The notes under the pieces: generated by a model
Told to the model about the DNA's origin: nothing
Databases searched by the model: none
Seen by the model: the letters and a program-made list of their open reading frames with translations, nothing else
Made by a program: the position numbers and the translations under genes
Part shown: one piece after another, positions 6,452 through 7,702 of the stretch
Layout: every line of letters begins with the position of its first letter
How positions within the stretch are numbered: position 1 is the first letter of the stretch
Assembly: GCA_947372405.1 (NCBI GenBank)
Contig: CANBTO010000229.1
Span: 1-7,702 of the forward strand
Length of the DNA: 7,702 bases
Direction: 5' to 3'
From: Verrucomicrobiaceae bacterium
GTDB lineage: Bacteria; Verrucomicrobiota; Verrucomicrobiae; Verrucomicrobiales; Akkermansiaceae

Positions 6452-7528
6452 ATGAAAAAACCCCATATCATTAGTTTGGTCGTTGTTTTGGCGTTGGCTG
6501 GTTTAATTGCGAAACTATCACTGAATCATAAATCTTATACTGATGAGGCCAAACCGGGCAAGGATGTGGCCGGGATCAAGACCAAACACAGGAATTCCGG
6601 CGATGAAAAAGACACCAGTGAAAACAACACCGGGTTGTGGAATATGAGCGCGGCGGATTTGAAATTGATGAAGTCCACGGAAGCGGATCTATACGGCTTG
6701 GTGTTGGACCAATACGGACAGCCCGTGCCGGACGCTGAGATTGTCGGCCAGCCGACTCTGGAGATAGACGGGGAGAAGGATTTGAGACGATTTGTAACCC
6801 GAACGGCGCAGGACGGCACGTTTCATATCAAAGAGCCTAACTGCCCGTCTTTATCGGTTGTGGCGGGAGCATCCGGATACTACACATCGGAAAAGGGAAT
6901 TGCGTATTATGATTTCGGGGAGCCGCCCGCATCACTGCTCGCCTCGCTGCCCCCGCAGTGGAGAGAAAACGTGCACCCGCCAACAAGGACGTCCGCCGGA
7001 AATCCCGCCGTTCTGGTTTTGAAAAAAATGGCCAACTCCGAGCCAATGCTTAAAACAGATTATTGCGGTGTTCTGAAAGAACAGCAGATTCTTGCAATAG
7101 GATTGAAGCCGGAACAAAAACTCCAAGTCAAATATTGGTTTGATCCTACGGTGAAGCGAAACCATCCGAACTACGGCCCTGTTTACGATTGGGGTGTGGA
7201 ATTTATTGTCGAAAACGGGGGCTTGATAGAGACAACACAGCCGGAGACGGAAGACTCCGAAGCCTACATCGCCCCCAAAGAAGGCTACAGGCCAAGTTTA
7301 AGGTATTCATTCGATAGTTCGATGAGCGATGAGGATTGGACTATTCACTTCAACAAGTTTTTTTTCATCAGGTTTACCGATGGAACCTATGCGCGAATCG
7401 ATACCGAAATCAGTCCGGAAGCGAAAAGGCCGTGGCACATTGTGTACAGCTACTACAACCCATCGGGAAATCGATCCACAGAATTCAATCCAGATATTCA
7501 AATCAAAGAAGACAAAGAGCAACCATGA
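6452..7528 (+). CDS. Membrane-anchored hypothetical protein with carboxypeptidase-regulatory-like domain
   Basis: A 358-residue protein of unknown function. Residues 1-20 (MKKPHIISLVVVLALAGLIA) are a signal anchor or uncleaved signal peptide. A polar, charged linker (about 25-75) follows, then a small beta-sandwich of the carboxypeptidase-regulatory-like type at about 80-144: LYGLVLDQYGQPVPDAEI, a TRTAQDGTFHI turn and VVAGASGYY. This fold is common in extracellular proteins and is not itself catalytic. The C-terminal part is not recognised. It ends with IRFTDGTYARIDTEI and SYYNPSGNRSTEF (about 334-345), which resembles the 'YYxNPSGSRNLE' ending I associate with exported proteins of Verrucomicrobiota and Planctomycetota. 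Base composition is clearly lower (about 48% G+C where counted) than pyrF, the mutase or the fucosidase body, matching the fucosidase tail just upstream. The probable location is the periplasm, anchored in the inner membrane. Confidence 0.8.
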   Translation: MKKPHIISLVVVLALAGLIAKLSLNHKSYTDEAKPGKDVAGIKTKHRNSGDEKDTSENNTGLWNMSAADLKLMKSTEADLYGLVLDQYGQPVPDAEIVGQPTLEIDGEKDLRRFVTRTAQDGTFHIKEPNCPSLSVVAGASGYYTSEKGIAYYDFGEPPASLLASLPPQWRENVHPPTRTSAGNPAVLVLKKMANSEPMLKTDYCGVLKEQQILAIGLKPEQKLQVKYWFDPTVKRNHPNYGPVYDWGVEFIVENGGLIETTQPETEDSEAYIAPKEGYRPSLRYSFDSSMSDEDWTIHFNKFFFIRFTDGTYARIDTEISPEAKRPWHIVYSYYNPSGNRSTEFNPDIQIKEDKEQP

Positions 7529-7603
7529 CTACTGCGCATCTCTGGTGCCAGTTCCCGAATCGCAACAACTCATTTTGTCAGGCCGTCTTTAGCGTAGCTA
7601 TAT

Positions 7604-7631
7604 CGGGGCCGCGGAGCATCTCCGGGCCCCG
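7604..7631 (+). terminator. GC-rich hairpin downstream of the membrane-anchored gene (possible terminator)
   Basis: CGGGGCC(g)CGGAG pairs with CTCCGGGCCCCG around a CAT loop: twelve pairs with one bulged G. It begins 75 bp after the stop at 7528. Only two T residues follow, so intrinsic termination would be weak. A palindromic repeat element is the alternative. The rest of 7529-7702 shows no credible gene on either strand. Confidence 0.45.
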
Positions 7632-7656
7632 TTCACGTCCCCGGCAGGTTCAGTTT

Positions 7657-7698
7657 CGTCCATCTCCGCGCCTCTCGGAGAGGAAGAGGGGATGGACG
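7657..7698. repeat. Imperfect palindrome at the right edge of the window
   Basis: CGTCCATCTCC (7657-7667) pairs with GGGGATGGACG (7688-7698), giving eleven pairs including one G-T. Inside is a second small stem, CCTCT/AGAGG around CGG. It follows the 7604-7631 hairpin by 25 bp, so the gap holds two stacked hairpins. No T-tract is present. The element may continue beyond the window. Confidence 0.55.
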
Positions 7699-7702
7699 AG
7701 TG

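Noticed and set aside
7329..7592. An 87-codon plus-strand frame overlapping the end of the last gene
   Set aside because: Most of it overlaps the better-supported gene in another frame, and it has no features of its own.
1..7702. CRISPR arrays, tRNA/rRNA genes, transposase genes, or defence or toxin-antitoxin modules
   Set aside because: None is seen. There are no regularly spaced repeats, no tRNA-like cloverleaf was noticed by eye, and no recognisable proteins of these classes occur.

Overview
The window looks like an ordinary chromosomal stretch from a GC-rich (roughly 60% G+C) Gram-negative heterotroph, most likely a member of the Verrucomicrobiota (Luteolibacter/Akkermansiaceae-like). 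The phylum call is an inference. It rests on a secreted SMP-30-type protein, a GH29 fucosidase with a signal peptide, a peroxiredoxin-like protein of the FLRHFGC type, type-2 PyrF, weak Shine-Dalgarno signals and several palindromic intergenic elements. There is no rRNA or other marker gene to prove it.

Layout. (1) Positions 3-155 (+) hold the C-terminal end of an SMP-30/gluconolactonase-like protein. (2) Positions 156-315 are a convergent intergenic gap dominated by a long inverted repeat. (3) Positions 316-1652 (-) are a two-gene operon with an ATGA overlap: a peroxiredoxin-like protein, then a lipoprotein that also has a C-terminal membrane segment. (4) A divergent promoter region (1653-1757) separates it from pyrF (1758-2534, +), which is followed after 72 bp by a phosphoglucomutase/phosphomannomutase gene (2607-4529, +). 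(5) Positions 4530-4747 are a gap with a striking 29-bp perfect palindrome built from four copies of one 12-mer. (6) Positions 4748-6370 (+) encode a secreted GH29 alpha-L-fucosidase with two oddities: an apparently missing loop near the expected acid/base residue and an extra, AT-richer C-terminal domain. (7) Positions 6452-7528 (+) encode an AT-richer, membrane-anchored protein with a carboxypeptidase-regulatory-like domain. (8) Positions 7529-7702 hold two further hairpins and no gene.

Functionally, pyrF (UMP synthesis) and the hexose-phosphate mutase (sugar-phosphate and nucleotide-sugar supply) are housekeeping genes. The flanking genes suggest a cell that degrades extracellular polysaccharide. 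No dedicated pathway links them all. I see no convincing new multi-gene system. The points most worth checking are the fucosidase's altered active-site loop and fused low-GC tail, a 19/20 direct repeat that brackets the fucosidase gene, and the palindromic intergenic elements, which look like dispersed repeats.
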